Source: Umezawaea beigongshangensis (GTDB lineage Bacteria; Actinomycetota; Actinomycetes; Mycobacteriales; Pseudonocardiaceae). From it: 64,000 nucleotides of DNA. A program made the translations under genes and the position numbers. The notes beneath the pieces are model-generated. The model was not told the DNA's origin and ran no database searches. It saw only the letters and a program-made list of their open reading frames with translations. Positions 52,658 to 62,597 of this stretch are shown in pieces (positions within the stretch are counted from its first letter, which is position 1; every line of letters begins with the position of its first letter). The DNA lies in assembly GCF_016464305.1 (NCBI RefSeq), contig NZ_JAEIOJ010000001.1:642685-706684 (forward strand). Reading direction: 5' to 3'.

Positions 52658-54139
52658 TCACCTCTCTGCTGGCAGGAAGTTGACGGGGTGGTCGCCGGTG
52701 GCCCACAGGTACTGCACGGCGTAGGCCCGCCACGGCTGCCACACGCGGGCGTGGGCGGTGAGCGCGGCGGGGGTGCTGGGCAGGCCGAGAGCGCGCGCCG
52801 CGACCTTGACGCCCAGGTCACCGGGGATGAACGCGTCCGGGTCGCCGAGCGCGCGCATGGCGATCGACTCCACCGTCCACGGCCCGAAACCGGGCAGTTC
52901 GCGGAGGCGCTCGCGCGCCTCCCGCCAGTCGCTGCCGACCCCGAGGTCGATCTTGCCGACCGCCAGCGCCGCCACCAGCGACGTGAGGGTCGTGCGGCGG
53001 GCGCGGGGCAGGGCGAGCGACTCGGGGTCCAGTTCGGCGAGCGCGGCGGCGTCCGGGAACAGGTGCGTCAGGCCTCCGGCCGGGTCGTCGACCGGGCACC
53101 CGTGGGCCAGCACGAGCCGCGCGGCGTGCGTGCGCGCGGCGGCCGTCGACACCTGCTGGCCGAGCACGGCCCGCACGGCGAACTCCTCGCCGTCCACGGT
53201 CCGCGGCACCCGTCGGCCCGGCGCGGCCCGCACGACCGGGGCCAGCCGCGGGTCCTCGCACAGCTGTGCGTCGACCGCCACGGGGTCGGCGTCGAGGTCG
53301 AGCGTCCAGCGGCAGCGGCTGATGGCGATGGACAGGTCGCGCAGGTCGGTCAGCGTCAGGCGGCAGGCGATGTGGTCCGGTCGTGGACTCAGCGCCACGA
53401 CGGCGTGGCCGTGCGGCAGGCGCAGGGTCCGGCGGTACGCGCCGTCGCGCCACTCCTCCACCCCCGGCACGCCGGTCGCGGCGAGGTGGCCGAAGAGGTT
53501 GTCCGGGCACAGCGGCGCGCGGAACGGCAGCCGCAGCGACAGCGTTCCCGGCGCGGCCGGCGCGTCTCCGGCGCGGCGGCGCAGCTCGGTCGGCGACAGC
53601 GCGAAGACCTCCCGCACGGTGTCGTTGAACTGCCGGATGCTGGAGAACCCGGCCGCCGTCGCCACGTCGGTCATGCCAAGCGAGCTGGTCTCGATCAGCA
53701 GCCGGGCCGTCTGCGCCCGTTGCGCACGGGCGATGGCGAGCGGCCCGGCCCCGATCTCGGCCCGGAGCTGCCGCTCGATCTGCCGCGTGCTGTACCCGAG
53801 CTTCGCGGCCAGTCCCGGCACCCCGTCGCGGTCCACGACCCCGTCGGCGATGAGCCGCACGGCCCGCGCCACGAGGTCGGCCCGCTCGTTCCACTGCGGC
53901 GAGCCGGGGCTCGCGTCGGGCCGACAGCGCTTGCAGGCCCGGAACCCGGCCTGCTGCGCGGCCGCGGCGCTGGGGTGGAAGGTCATGTTCTCGACCTTGG
54001 GCGGCACGACCGGGCAGCTCGGGCGGCAGTAGATCCCGGTGCTGGTCACGCCCGTGAAGAACCACCCGTCGAACCGGGCGTCCTTGGACTGCACGGCTCG
54101 CACGCAACGTTCGACATCGGTGTGCACGCGGTCCAGCAT
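52658..54139 (-). CDS. Ada-AlkA fusion: methylphosphotriester sensor and DNA glycosylase
   Basis: The 493-residue protein combines three modules. The N-terminal Ada domain has the zinc/acceptor Cys in STGIYCRPSCPVVPPK and ACKRCRPDASP (about 35-80). An AraC helix-turn-helix pair lies at about 95-180 (LGYSTRQIERQLRAEIGAG). The AlkA half is an N-terminal fold followed by the HhH-GPD domain (about 290-480), with AVLGQQVSTAAARTHAARLV, LPGFGPWTVESIAMRALGDP and DAFIPGDLG, whose last Asp is catalytic. It probably excises 3-methyladenine and activates its own operon when methylated. The ATG at 54139 gives the normal N-terminus. Confidence 0.95.
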   Translation of the reverse strand: MLDRVHTDVERCVRAVQSKDARFDGWFFTGVTSTGIYCRPSCPVVPPKVENMTFHPSAAAAQQAGFRACKRCRPDASPGSPQWNERADLVARAVRLIADGVVDRDGVPGLAAKLGYSTRQIERQLRAEIGAGPLAIARAQRAQTARLLIETSSLGMTDVATAAGFSSIRQFNDTVREVFALSPTELRRRAGDAPAAPGTLSLRLPFRAPLCPDNLFGHLAATGVPGVEEWRDGAYRRTLRLPHGHAVVALSPRPDHIACRLTLTDLRDLSIAISRCRWTLDLDADPVAVDAQLCEDPRLAPVVRAAPGRRVPRTVDGEEFAVRAVLGQQVSTAAARTHAARLVLAHGCPVDDPAGGLTHLFPDAAALAELDPESLALPRARRTTLTSLVAALAVGKIDLGVGSDWREARERLRELPGFGPWTVESIAMRALGDPDAFIPGDLGVKVAARALGLPSTPAALTAHARVWQPWRAYAVQYLWATGDHPVNFLPAER

Positions 54140-54273
54140 GCTGCTCGTGGGGCGGTGACGCTGGCGGAAATCCGACGTGGGGTTCGGGCGGGCCGGAGCG
54201 TGGCGATCAGACGACCCTTCGACGTTCACCTCGCGAGAGCGGGGGGAACGGCCGAGTCGTCACACGGGCGTCG

Positions 54274-56463
54274 TCAATCGTCAACTTGTCCGTTCTCCCG
54301 CGTCCATCCGGCCACAACGGCCGCACGTGGACTTCCCGTGGCCGTGTAGAGCTCGACGAGGCGGCCCGCGCAGGCCGTCAGGAGTTCCACATCGCTCGCA
54401 CTTCGGGCGACATCCGCCAGTGCTTCGAGAGCCTGCGCCTCTTTGACGGGCTGGTGACGCCGACGCGCGACCGCCACCGCTGACACGAGCACGTCTTGCG
54501 CCTCGGGAAGCCTGCCCATCACCTGGTAGGCACGACCCCGTACGACGTCGACCTTCGCCGCCGACATCTCGTCACCGAGACCCTGCAACTGCCGCAGAGC
54601 CTCTTCCAGGACGACAGCGGCACCGACCGGATCACCGCCGCGGAGCAGGACGTCGCCGAGGTGGTAACCCTGCAGGGCGATTCCCCGCTCGTCCCCGATG
54701 GTCTCGTTCGCAGCGAGAGACGCTCTGAAGTGGTCGGCCGCCTCGGAGTAGCGGTGCTCGTCCCGTCTGAGCACGCCGAGCGACTCCAGGACCACCGCTT
54801 CCGCACGCGGTTCTCCCGATTCCACCGCCAGACGTCGAGCCGCTTCCAGTTCCCGGTCAGCCCGATCGAACTCACCCGTCTCGATGTGAGCACGTGCCAA
54901 CTGGTTCCGCATGCGCGCTTCGGCCACGAGCGATCCTTCACGCAGTGCCGACTCGACGCCCATCCGGTGGGAGCTCTTCCAGTCCTGGTAGTGCTTGTGG
55001 CCGTGGTAGAACGGCCAGAGGGCCTCGCACAAGCGCAGGACCAGGTCGTGCCACTCGCGACGGAACGCTTCCTCCACGACCGCCAGCAGGTTCTGCTTCT
55101 CCGATCCCAGCCAGTCCGCGGCCTCCGCAGGAGAGAACGTCGGCGAGTCCACTCCTGCGTACTGTCCGTACAACCTCCACCGAGCAGGACCGGCGACGGC
55201 GTGGTCGGCGGACGAGGCTGCGGCCAGGTACCAGTGCGAGATCCTTCGCACGACGTCATCGCGGACAGCGGCTACCTCGTCCTGCTCGGCACGACGTCGA
55301 GCGTGCAACCGCACGAGGTCGTGGAAGCGAAAACGCTCCTGGCCCACCTCTCCCACGAGGTTGGCTTCAACGAGTTGTTCCAGCACTTCTTCCGCATCGT
55401 CGACCGGGACGTCCATCGCGATCGCGGCGACAGGAGCGCTGAAGAACGGACCGGGATGCAGACCGAGGCGCCGGTAGAGCTGGCGCACCAGCGGGGGCAA
55501 CTGCTCCACCACGGCGTCGAACACCGGTTCCACGGCGATGCGCTCTCCCATCGACAGTCGACCGAGCCTGCGTTCCTCATCCGCCAGGTGCTCGACGAGC
55601 CTGCTCGGCGACCAGCGTGGCCGCTGTGCCAAGCGCGCCCCGACCACTCGCAGCGCCACCGGCAGGCCACCACACAGCCGGACGAGGTCCTCCGCCTCCT
55701 GGGACCCCGCCCTCAACCGGCCTTCGGGAAGCATCCGCGCGACGAGCGCTGAACTCTCGGAATCGTCGAGCGGTCGCAGGTGCAGCAGGTGCGCACCCTC
55801 GTAGACCAGACCGCTCAACCTGCGGCGGCTCGTGACCAGGACGACGCTGCCCGGCGAGCCCGGCAGGAGCGGTGCGACCTGCTCTTCGCCGTCCACGTCG
55901 TCGAGCACGACCAGCACGGGAGCGTCCGCTGTCCTCGTCCGGAACATGGCGGACCGCTCAGCGGGTTCGGACGGAACGTACTCCTTGTGAACTCCCAGAG
56001 CTCGCAGGAAGCCCGCCGCCACTTCATCGACCGACGTCCTGCCGCGGAACCTCGGGTCACCGATGTCCGCGTAGAACTGCCCACCGGTGAAACGCCCGCG
56101 GTTGGCGTACGCCCACCGCAGGACGACCGCTGATTTGCCCACACCGCTCATCCCGCTGACGACCACCACGAGAGGAGGGGCGTCCGCCTCGACCGCCGAC
56201 GTGAGGCGGTCGAGCGCGCCGAGCGCGTCGACCCTGTTCACAAACTGCCCCGGCGGGGGAGGCAACTGCTTCGGCTGGTGGAACGCGCCTGGTGAGCAGG
56301 GGTGAGACCCGGTCATCACGATCGTGTCGACCGAACCGACCTGCAGCACCTGGCCGTTCACGGTTCCGTGCACCTGGTTGATCGTGGACGGCCCATCGTG
56401 CGCGGGAGCGCCCGGATCACGACGAGCAGCGGCACCGGGATCGCTCCGCCGGTCCAGCTCCAT
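54274..56463 (-). CDS. NB-ARC ATPase with TPR repeats (STAND protein)
   Basis: The 729-residue protein is a signal-transduction ATPase. The N-terminus carries a short beta-type motif INQVHGTVNGQVLQVGSVDT (about 28-47), seen in front of many actinobacterial NB-ARC proteins. The NB-ARC domain has Walker A VSGMSGVGKSAV (about 103-113), Walker B APVLVVLDDVDG, sensor VVLVTSRRRLSGL and the GLPVALRVVG loop. A winged-helix region (RFHDLVRLHARRR) follows, then about seven TPR-like repeats to the C-terminus (GIALQGYHLGDVLL, AKVDVVRGRAYQVMG). No SARP DNA-binding or effector domain is fused. It is monocistronic. Confidence 0.88.
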   Translation of the reverse strand: MELDRRSDPGAAARRDPGAPAHDGPSTINQVHGTVNGQVLQVGSVDTIVMTGSHPCSPGAFHQPKQLPPPPGQFVNRVDALGALDRLTSAVEADAPPLVVVVSGMSGVGKSAVVLRWAYANRGRFTGGQFYADIGDPRFRGRTSVDEVAAGFLRALGVHKEYVPSEPAERSAMFRTRTADAPVLVVLDDVDGEEQVAPLLPGSPGSVVLVTSRRRLSGLVYEGAHLLHLRPLDDSESSALVARMLPEGRLRAGSQEAEDLVRLCGGLPVALRVVGARLAQRPRWSPSRLVEHLADEERRLGRLSMGERIAVEPVFDAVVEQLPPLVRQLYRRLGLHPGPFFSAPVAAIAMDVPVDDAEEVLEQLVEANLVGEVGQERFRFHDLVRLHARRRAEQDEVAAVRDDVVRRISHWYLAAASSADHAVAGPARWRLYGQYAGVDSPTFSPAEAADWLGSEKQNLLAVVEEAFRREWHDLVLRLCEALWPFYHGHKHYQDWKSSHRMGVESALREGSLVAEARMRNQLARAHIETGEFDRADRELEAARRLAVESGEPRAEAVVLESLGVLRRDEHRYSEAADHFRASLAANETIGDERGIALQGYHLGDVLLRGGDPVGAAVVLEEALRQLQGLGDEMSAAKVDVVRGRAYQVMGRLPEAQDVLVSAVAVARRRHQPVKEAQALEALADVARSASDVELLTACAGRLVELYTATGSPRAAVVAGWTRENGQVDD

Positions 56464-56780
56464 TCGCCCACCCCCTGGCGACTCGTCGAGTCGCTAGCAG
56501 AACCCCGACACTCCCAGGTTGATCATCTTGCAGCAAGGCAGCAGACGAGCGGTCTTCTCAGCACCAGTTCACCCGGGTGAACGAGAGCGGACATGTCTCC
56601 TCGACTCGCGAAACGTCCACGTGAGGACGACTGGCAACCGGGTGTCACCACCGTGCACGTGAACTCACACGGAACCACTACTCCATTCGAGTGACCTCAG
56701 TGGTCTAGACCTTGACCTGCATGAGGTCTGGACCACATGTTTCTCCCAACCTCGCTGTCCCTGTCACGCGAAGGAGCAAG
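56464..56780. other. 317-bp divergent region between NB-ARC and chitinase genes
   Basis: No gene is seen. The left half contains the NB-ARC gene promoter, not resolved. The right half holds the two dre-like operators of the chitinase gene and a candidate -35 TTGACC at 56712-56717 overlapping the first. Confidence 0.5.
56699..56737 (+). promoter_or_regulatory. Two DasR-type operators (dre) of the chitinase promoter
   Basis: AGTGGTCTAGACCTTG (56699-56714) and TGAGGTCTGGACCACA (56722-56737) each match the 16-bp dre palindrome built on GGTCTAGACC. Centres are 23 bp apart. In Streptomyces, GntR-type DasR binds such sites in chitinase promoters and is released by glucosamine-6-phosphate. These sites predict the same control here. 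Confidence 0.8.
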
Positions 56781-58382
<1,602 letters not shown>

Positions 58383-58395
58383 CCAGCAGCACGAC

Positions 58396-58435
58396 CACGA
58401 GTGCCCCCTTCCGGGACCGGGAGGGGGCACTCGTG
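58396..58435 (+). terminator. Chitinase terminator hairpin
   Basis: CACGAGTGCCCCCTTCC (58396-58412) pairs with 58419-58435 with one G-T wobble and a 6-nt loop, 13 bases after the stop. Confidence 0.85.
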
Positions 58436-58523
58436 CGTCGTGAACGCTCACCTCGTGCGTCGTGAACGCTCACCTCGTGCGTCGTGAACGCTCAACTGGG
58501 CGTGCTCGAACGCTCAACTCGGC
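58436..58523. repeat. Four tandem 22-bp repeats (GAACGCTCAACTCG type)
   Basis: Units with strict 22-bp period have their GAACGCTCA cores at about 58442, 58464, 58486 and 58508. The consensus is the reverse complement of the units at 11165-11230. The first two copies carry CACCTCG and the last two CAACT. The block lies between the chitinase terminator and the recD2 stop. Confidence 0.88.
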
Positions 58524-58526
58524 GGG

Positions 58527-60737
58527 TCAGGACGTCAGGCGGTGGGACAGGGCCGTGTGGCGGCGGCCCGCTCCCACCGTGCGGACGGCCTGGCCTATCG
58601 CGCGCTGGGAGCCGACCAGGACCACCAGCTTCTTCGCCCTGGTCACGGCCGTGTAGAGCAGGTTGCGCTGGAGCATCATCCACGCGCTGGTGGTGATCGG
58701 GAGGACCACGCACGGGTACTCGCTGCCCTGGGAGCGGTGGATGGTCATGGCGTAGGCGTGGGTCAGCTCGTCCAGCTCGCCGAACTCGTAGTCGACCTCC
58801 TCGTCCTCGTCCGTGCGGACGGTGAGCTTCTGCTCGTCCGGGTCGAGGCCGACGACGACGCCGAGGGTGCCGTTGAAGACGCCGTTGGCGCCCTTGTCGT
58901 AGTTGTTGCGCATCTGGGTGACCTTGTCGCCCAGCCGGAACACCCGGCCGCCGAAGCGCCGCTCCGGCAGGTCGGGGCGCGGCGGTGTGAGCGCCTCCTG
59001 CAACAGCGAGTTCAGCGCTCCCGCCCCGGCCGGGCCGCGGTGCATCGGGGCGAGGACCTGCACGTCGCGGCGCGGGTCCAGGCCGAACCTGCGGGGGATG
59101 CGGTTCGCGACCACGTCGACCGTGGTGGTGGCGGCGTCCTCGGCCTCCTCCACGGAGAACAGGAAGAAGTCCGGCAGGCCCTTGACCTGCGGGTAGTCCC
59201 CGGAGTTGATGCGGTGGGCGTTGGTCACGACGCCGGACTGCTGGGCCTGCCGGAAGATGTGGGTCAGCCGCACGCTCGGGACCGGGCTGCCGGTCGCCAG
59301 CACGTCGCGCAGCACCTCGCCCGCGCCGACGGACGGCAACTGGTCGACGTCGCCGACGAGCAGCAGGTGCGCGCCGGGCGCGACGGCCTTGACCAGCTTG
59401 TTGGCGAGCAGCAGGTCCAGCATGGACGCCTCGTCGACCACGACGAGGTCGGCGTCCAGCGGCCGGTCGCGGTCGAACGCGGCGTCACCGCCGGGCTTGA
59501 GCTCCAGCAGGCGGTGCACGGTCTTCGCCTCGTGGCCGGTCAGCTCGGTGAGGCGCTTCGCGGCACGCCCGGTGGGCGCGGCCAGCACGACCTTCGCGCC
59601 CTTGGCGGTGGCGAGCGCGACGACGGAGCGGACGGTGAAGCTCTTGCCGCACCCCGGACCGCCGGTGAGCACGGCGACCTTCTCGGTCAGCGCGAGCCGC
59701 ACGGCGTCGCGCTGGCTGGGCGCCAGCTCGGCCGGTTGCCGCTTCGCGAGCCAGCCGAACGCGCGGTCCCAGTCGACCGCGCCGAACGCGGGCATCCGGT
59801 CCTCGCGCCCGCGCAGCAGCCGGACGAGCTGCCCGGCGAGGGAGACCTCGGCGCGGTGGAACGGCACGAGGTAGATCGCGCCGATCTTCTCGCCGTCGTC
59901 GCCGGGCAGGTCCTCGCGGACGACGCCCTCCTCGGTGACGAGCTCGGCGAGGCAGTCGATGACCAGGCCGGTGTCGACCTGGAGGATCTTGATGGCGTCG
60001 GCGATCAGCTCCTGCTCCGGCAGGTAGCAGTTGCCGTTGCCGGTGGCCTCGGACAGCGTGAACTGCAGGCCCGCCTTCACCCGCTGGGGGCTGTCGTGCG
60101 GGATGCCCACGGCCTTCGCGATCACGTCGGCGGTGCGGAACCCGATGCCCCACACGTCGGCCGCCAGCCGGTACGGCTCGTGCCGCACCACGTCGATCGA
60201 CCGGTCGCCGTACTGCTTGTAGATGCGCACGGCCAGCGAGGTGGACACCCCGACGCCCTGGAGGAAGACCATCACCTCCTTGATCGCCTTCTGCTCCTCC
60301 CACGCGTCGGCGATGAGCTTGGTGCGCTTCGGGCCGAGGCCCGGCACCTCGACCAGCCGCTTCGGCTCGGTCTCGATGACGTCCAGCGAGTCGACGCCGA
60401 AGTGCTCCACGATGCGGTCGGCGATGCGCGGCCCGATGCCCTTGACCAGGCCGGAGCCGAGGTAGCGGCGGATGCCCTGGATCGTCGCGGGCAGCACGGT
60501 CGTGTAGTCGTCGACGTGGAACTGCTTGCCGTACTGGGGGTGCGAGCCCCACCGGCCGCGCATCCGCAGGCTCTCGCCGGGCTGCGCGCCCAGCAGCGCT
60601 CCGACGACGGTGACCAGGTCGCCCGCCCCGCGCCCGGTGTCGACCTTGGCGACGGTGTAGCCGGTCTCCTCGTTGGCGAAGGTGATGCGCTCCAGCACCG
60701 CGTCCAGCACGGCGCCGCCGCCCACCTGACCGTTCAC
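58527..60737 (-). CDS. recD2: RecD2-type ATP-dependent DNA helicase
   Basis: The 736-residue protein is a superfamily 1B 5'-3' helicase. The N-terminal RecD2 region (about 10-330) has OB-like strands and helix-hairpin-helix motifs (SGLVKGIGPRIADRIVEHFG, EVPGLGPKRTKLIADAW). The motor has Walker A LTGGPGCGKSFTV (about 356-366), Walker B DLVVVDEASMLD, VGDVDQLPSVGAG and the C-terminal TIHRSQGSEYPCVVLPI with VTRAKKLVVLVG. RecD2 acts alone in genome stability, unlike RecD of RecBCD. It converges on the chitinase gene across the 22-bp repeats. Confidence 0.95.
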   Translation of the reverse strand: MNGQVGGGAVLDAVLERITFANEETGYTVAKVDTGRGAGDLVTVVGALLGAQPGESLRMRGRWGSHPQYGKQFHVDDYTTVLPATIQGIRRYLGSGLVKGIGPRIADRIVEHFGVDSLDVIETEPKRLVEVPGLGPKRTKLIADAWEEQKAIKEVMVFLQGVGVSTSLAVRIYKQYGDRSIDVVRHEPYRLAADVWGIGFRTADVIAKAVGIPHDSPQRVKAGLQFTLSEATGNGNCYLPEQELIADAIKILQVDTGLVIDCLAELVTEEGVVREDLPGDDGEKIGAIYLVPFHRAEVSLAGQLVRLLRGREDRMPAFGAVDWDRAFGWLAKRQPAELAPSQRDAVRLALTEKVAVLTGGPGCGKSFTVRSVVALATAKGAKVVLAAPTGRAAKRLTELTGHEAKTVHRLLELKPGGDAAFDRDRPLDADLVVVDEASMLDLLLANKLVKAVAPGAHLLLVGDVDQLPSVGAGEVLRDVLATGSPVPSVRLTHIFRQAQQSGVVTNAHRINSGDYPQVKGLPDFFLFSVEEAEDAATTTVDVVANRIPRRFGLDPRRDVQVLAPMHRGPAGAGALNSLLQEALTPPRPDLPERRFGGRVFRLGDKVTQMRNNYDKGANGVFNGTLGVVVGLDPDEQKLTVRTDEDEEVDYEFGELDELTHAYAMTIHRSQGSEYPCVVLPITTSAWMMLQRNLLYTAVTRAKKLVVLVGSQRAIGQAVRTVGAGRRHTALSHRLTS

Positions 60738-60831
60738 GCCTCCGAGTATCCCCGTCGCGCGCGGGACGTCTGCACGGGACGTTCACAACTTCTCGATCTC
60801 CTCTGCACGGGCCGCGCCTACAGTCGGCCGC

Positions 60832-61518
60832 ATGACCGGGGGACAGCAGCGGCGGGTGCTCGTCGTCGAGGACGATCCGACGATCGCCGAGTCCGTCGCC
60901 GCGAGGTTGCGGGCCGAGGGGTTCGCCGTGGACCTGGCGCACGACGGGCCCGGCGCGGTGGCGGCGGCGGCCGAGATCGAGCCGGACCTGCTGGTGCTGG
61001 ACGTGATGCTGCCGGGCTTCGACGGCCTGGAGGTGTGCCGCCGCGTGCAGCAGCGCCGGCCGGTCCCGGTGCTGATGCTCTCCGCCCGCGACGAGGAGAC
61101 GGACCTGCTGGTGGGGCTGGCCGTGGGCGCGGACGACTACCTGACGAAGCCGTTCTCGCCGCGCGAGCTGGTGGCGCGGGTGCACGCCCTGCTGAGACGG
61201 GTGGACCGGGAGCGGCAGAGCACCGAGCGGCGCATCGCGCTGGGCGATCTGGAGATCGACCTCGTGGAGCGGCGGGTGCGCCGCGGCGACGAGCTGGCGC
61301 ACCTGACGCCGACGGAGTACGAACTGCTGGTGCACCTCGCGGAGCGGCCGCGGGCCGTGCTGCCGCGCGAGCGGTTGCTGAGCGACGTGTGGGGCTGGCA
61401 GGACACCGCGAGCGCCCGCACGGTCGACAGCCACGTGAAGGCGCTGCGCCGCAAGCTGGGCGCGGACCTGATCCGCACGGTGCACGGGGTCGGCTACGCG
61501 CTGGAGGTGCCGAGGTGA
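60832..61518 (+). CDS. OmpR-family response regulator
   Basis: The 228-residue protein has a receiver domain (VLVVEDDPTIAESV, phospho-acceptor Asp in LLVLDVMLPGFDGLEV at about 54, Lys in DDYLTKPFSPRELV). A C-terminal winged helix follows (LTPTEYELLVHLAERPRAVL, DSHVKALRRKLGADLIRTVH). It pairs with the histidine kinase, whose GTG overlaps its stop (GTGA at 61515-61518). The target genes are unknown; the adjacent membrane protein gene is a possible one. Confidence 0.95.
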   Translation: MTGGQQRRVLVVEDDPTIAESVAARLRAEGFAVDLAHDGPGAVAAAAEIEPDLLVLDVMLPGFDGLEVCRRVQQRRPVPVLMLSARDEETDLLVGLAVGADDYLTKPFSPRELVARVHALLRRVDRERQSTERRIALGDLEIDLVERRVRRGDELAHLTPTEYELLVHLAERPRAVLPRERLLSDVWGWQDTASARTVDSHVKALRRKLGADLIRTVHGVGYALEVPR

Positions 61519-62531
61519 CCTGGCTGGGCGCACCTCCCCGGCCGCTCGACCCGGTGCGGTCGATCAAGGTCAAGCTCGGCGCGGTGCTCGTGCTGTCGTG
61601 GGCCACGGCGTTCGCGGTGTTCTGGTGGAACATCGGCTGGCTGCCACCCACGACGACGGCGACGGCGCTGCTGCTGGCCCTGCTGACGACGCAGGTGTTC
61701 GCGCACGGCATGACCCGTCCGCTGCGGGAGATGACGGCGGCGGCGCGGGCGATGGCGCGCGGCGACTACACGCTGCGGGTGCGGGCGACGGCGCGGGACG
61801 AGGTCGGGCAGCTCGCGGAGGCGTTCAACCAGATGGCGGCCGACCTGGCGGCGTCGGACCAGCAGCGGCGGGACCTCATCGCGAACGTGTCGCACGAGCT
61901 GCGCACACCCATCTCGGGCCTGCGGGCGGTGCTGGAGAACGTCGTGGACGGGGTGGAGCAGCCGGACGCGGCGACCATGCGGACCGCGCTGGCGCAGACC
62001 GAGCGGCTGGGCCGCCTGGTGACCGAGCTGCTGGACCTGTCCCGGATCGACGCGGGCGCGCTCGTGCTGGAGCGCGACGAGGTCGGGCTGGGGCCGCTGC
62101 TCGCGGACGTGGTCGCCGAGGCGGAGGTGGCGTCGGCGGCGCAGCGGCGCGACGTGCGCTTCACCGTCGACGTGCGCCCGCCGGACGCGACGGTCGTGGC
62201 CGACGGCGAGCGGCTGCACCAGGTCGTGGTGAACCTGGTGGACAACGCGGTGCGGCACGGTCCGCGCGGCGGCGAGGTGCGCGTGCTGGCCCGCACCGGG
62301 CCGGACGGCACCACGATCGAGGTGCGCGACGAGGGCCCCGGCATCCCCCGCGAGGACCGCGACCGCATCTTCGACCGCTTCGCGCGCGGCGAGCGCGCGG
62401 GCGACGGCGGCACGGGGCTCGGCCTGGCCATCGCGCGCTGGGTGGTGGACCTGCACGGCGGCGCGATCACCGTCGTCGACCCGGAACCACCCGCGGCCAC
62501 GGGCAGTCGCATCCGCGTCACCCTGCCCTGA
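61515..62531 (+). CDS. Sensor histidine kinase with minimal extracellular loop
   Basis: The 338-residue kinase has two transmembrane helices (about 21-45 and 51-68) joined by only a few residues (WLPPTT). It should sense within the membrane or through a partner. A HAMP domain (about 68-120), HisKA with NVSHELRTPISGLRAVLENV (His about 127) and HATPase with NLVDNAVRH, DEGPGIPREDRDRIFDRFAR and GTGLGLAIARWVVDLHGG follow. It is coupled to the response regulator by the 4-bp overlap. Confidence 0.95.
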   Translation: MTWLGAPPRPLDPVRSIKVKLGAVLVLSWATAFAVFWWNIGWLPPTTTATALLLALLTTQVFAHGMTRPLREMTAAARAMARGDYTLRVRATARDEVGQLAEAFNQMAADLAASDQQRRDLIANVSHELRTPISGLRAVLENVVDGVEQPDAATMRTALAQTERLGRLVTELLDLSRIDAGALVLERDEVGLGPLLADVVAEAEVASAAQRRDVRFTVDVRPPDATVVADGERLHQVVVNLVDNAVRHGPRGGEVRVLARTGPDGTTIEVRDEGPGIPREDRDRIFDRFARGERAGDGGTGLGLAIARWVVDLHGGAITVVDPEPPAATGSRIRVTLP

Positions 62532-62597
62532 TCCCACCTCCGGACCACCCCGCGCGCCACCCGGTCGCGGGGCGATGACGCACACCCGAGGAGCACC

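Noticed and set aside
58542-62531. A 1329-residue plus-strand frame across recD2 and the two-component genes
   Set aside because: It runs antisense to recD2, then out of frame through the regulator, joining the kinase frame only at the end.
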